A DNA stretch of 64,000 nucleotides from Acrocarpospora macrocephala (lineage in GTDB: Bacteria > Actinomycetota > Actinomycetes > Streptosporangiales > Streptosporangiaceae), in the NCBI RefSeq assembly GCF_009687865.1, contig NZ_BLAE01000004.1, forward strand, positions 234,863 to 298,862, written 5' to 3'. The position numbers and the translations under genes were made by a program. The first letter of the stretch is position 1; every line of letters begins with the position of its first letter. This document shows positions 63,499-64,000 of the stretch, in pieces. The notes under the pieces were generated by a model that saw only the letters and a list, made by a program, of their open reading frames with translations, made no database searches and had not been told where the DNA came from.

Positions 63499-64000
63499 CC
63501 CCGGCGAGTGGTGTCGCGGCGCGCTGGACCTAGACCTTTGATGACTTCAACTTGTACCAGGAGCGCTCCATCGACAGGACGAAGGAGACGCAGCCCAGGT
63601 CGCCCTCGCGCGCCTCCCGCATGATGCCCCGGTTGGTGTCAGCGCGGGCGGCGTTGGCCCTGGGTGATCGCCATGAGCTCGTTGAGACGTTTCATCGAGG
63701 GTTCGAGCTGCCCCTGCGCCTCGACAAGCGCCTGGACGTCCTCCGCCTTAGCGGCCTTGGCGGCGACGCCATCGAGCAGCCCGGCGAACATCGGGTTCGT
63801 CAGGAGGTACCGGAGCACCTGCACCACCGAGTCCTCGCTATCAGCCTGGTCCAAAGCGACTAAGTCGCCGTCCTTGCACAGGACGGCCGTCTTCCGCAGG
63901 GCACGCGCTGGAGGGAGCGCCTGCGCCGGTTCACCACCGACATTCGTCTGAGTCCCCGTGAACTCACCGACGTTCCTGGCACGCTTCGGGGGATCTATAC
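63499..64000 (-). pseudogene. second, internally deleted copy of the gene at 52247-53596 (runs off the window)
   Basis: Homology begins at CCCCGGCGAGTGG (63499; counterpart 52208) and includes the gene's 3' end. Compared with the intact copy, about 455 bp (near 52280-52738) and about 180 bp (near 52830-53008) are deleted, giving a frame break after 'NELMAITQG' and a stop at 63639. From there toward 64000 it is nearly identical to 53008-53351. Direct orientation. Confidence 0.9.

Noticed and set aside
1..64000. CRISPR arrays, rRNA or tRNA genes, replication origin, phage structural genes
   Set aside because: No regularly spaced repeats, no rRNA or tRNA cloverleaf and no phage-type gene were recognised anywhere in the window.

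Overview
The window is high-GC DNA with GTG and TTG starts, ATGA/GTGA gene overlaps, LacI/PadR/TetR/PucR/DUF397 regulators, a SigE-type sigma factor and a CIRCE-controlled hrcA-dnaJ2-rsmE operon. This points to a filamentous actinomycete, most likely of the Streptosporangiales (Nonomuraea, Streptosporangium or Actinomadura type). The genus is inferred from gene content only.

Layout. 0-6 kb: PPOX-like protein, then an operon for a carbohydrate ABC importer (binding lipoprotein, two permeases, esterase) divergent from its LacI regulator. 6-17.4 kb: conserved core. It holds corC-ybeY-phoH and HIT, a sigma factor with a coupled membrane partner, rsmE-dnaJ-hrcA with CIRCE, DUF3097 and DUF4870 proteins and hemW. 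A histidine-kinase remnant sits at the end of corC. 17.5-25 kb: accessory genes. They include a secreted GH18 chitinase behind a large palindrome, a PadR/membrane pair, a transposase remnant, an O-methyltransferase, a MOSC protein and a TetR/NTF2-like pair sharing a 26-bp palindrome. 25.2-27.7 kb: a fused HTH-nucleotidyltransferase (MNT) antitoxin-like gene with a palindromic promoter, a truncated HEPN partner, a secreted repeat protein and a second HEPN scrap. 27.6-33.8 kb: alkylsulfatase-like metallohydrolase and divergent PucR regulator, lepA, a membrane-anchored GH18-like protein, rpsT.

34-51.1 kb lies between rpsT and holA, which are normally close together in actinobacteria. It carries a catabolic cluster (Zn-alcohol dehydrogenase, NTF2-like protein, polyamine-type ABC importer, TRZ/ATZ-type amidohydrolase) divergent from a LacI regulator, with three matching palindromes TGCAATGCATTGCA. 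It also carries a tandem DUF397 protein, a ClpX-zinc-finger/HTH protein behind two copies of a palindrome, and a four-gene FtsX/MacB-type ABC system. holA follows at 51-52 kb.

52.2-64 kb is the most unusual part. The comEC locus beside holA is reduced to its last ~75 codons. In its place lies a block of CYTH-domain enzyme, aldo/keto reductase, B12-type radical SAM enzyme, anti-sigma-like ATPase and degenerate resolvase-like protein, divergent from an HTH-TPR regulator followed by a YdcF (DUF218) protein and a WbqC-like protein. The block is bracketed by an intact and an internally deleted copy of the same unrecognised ~449-residue gene in direct orientation. The radical SAM gene has a ~250-nt leader in which one segment can pair with either of two others. 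This block is my best candidate for an undescribed system. Its function cannot be told from the sequence.
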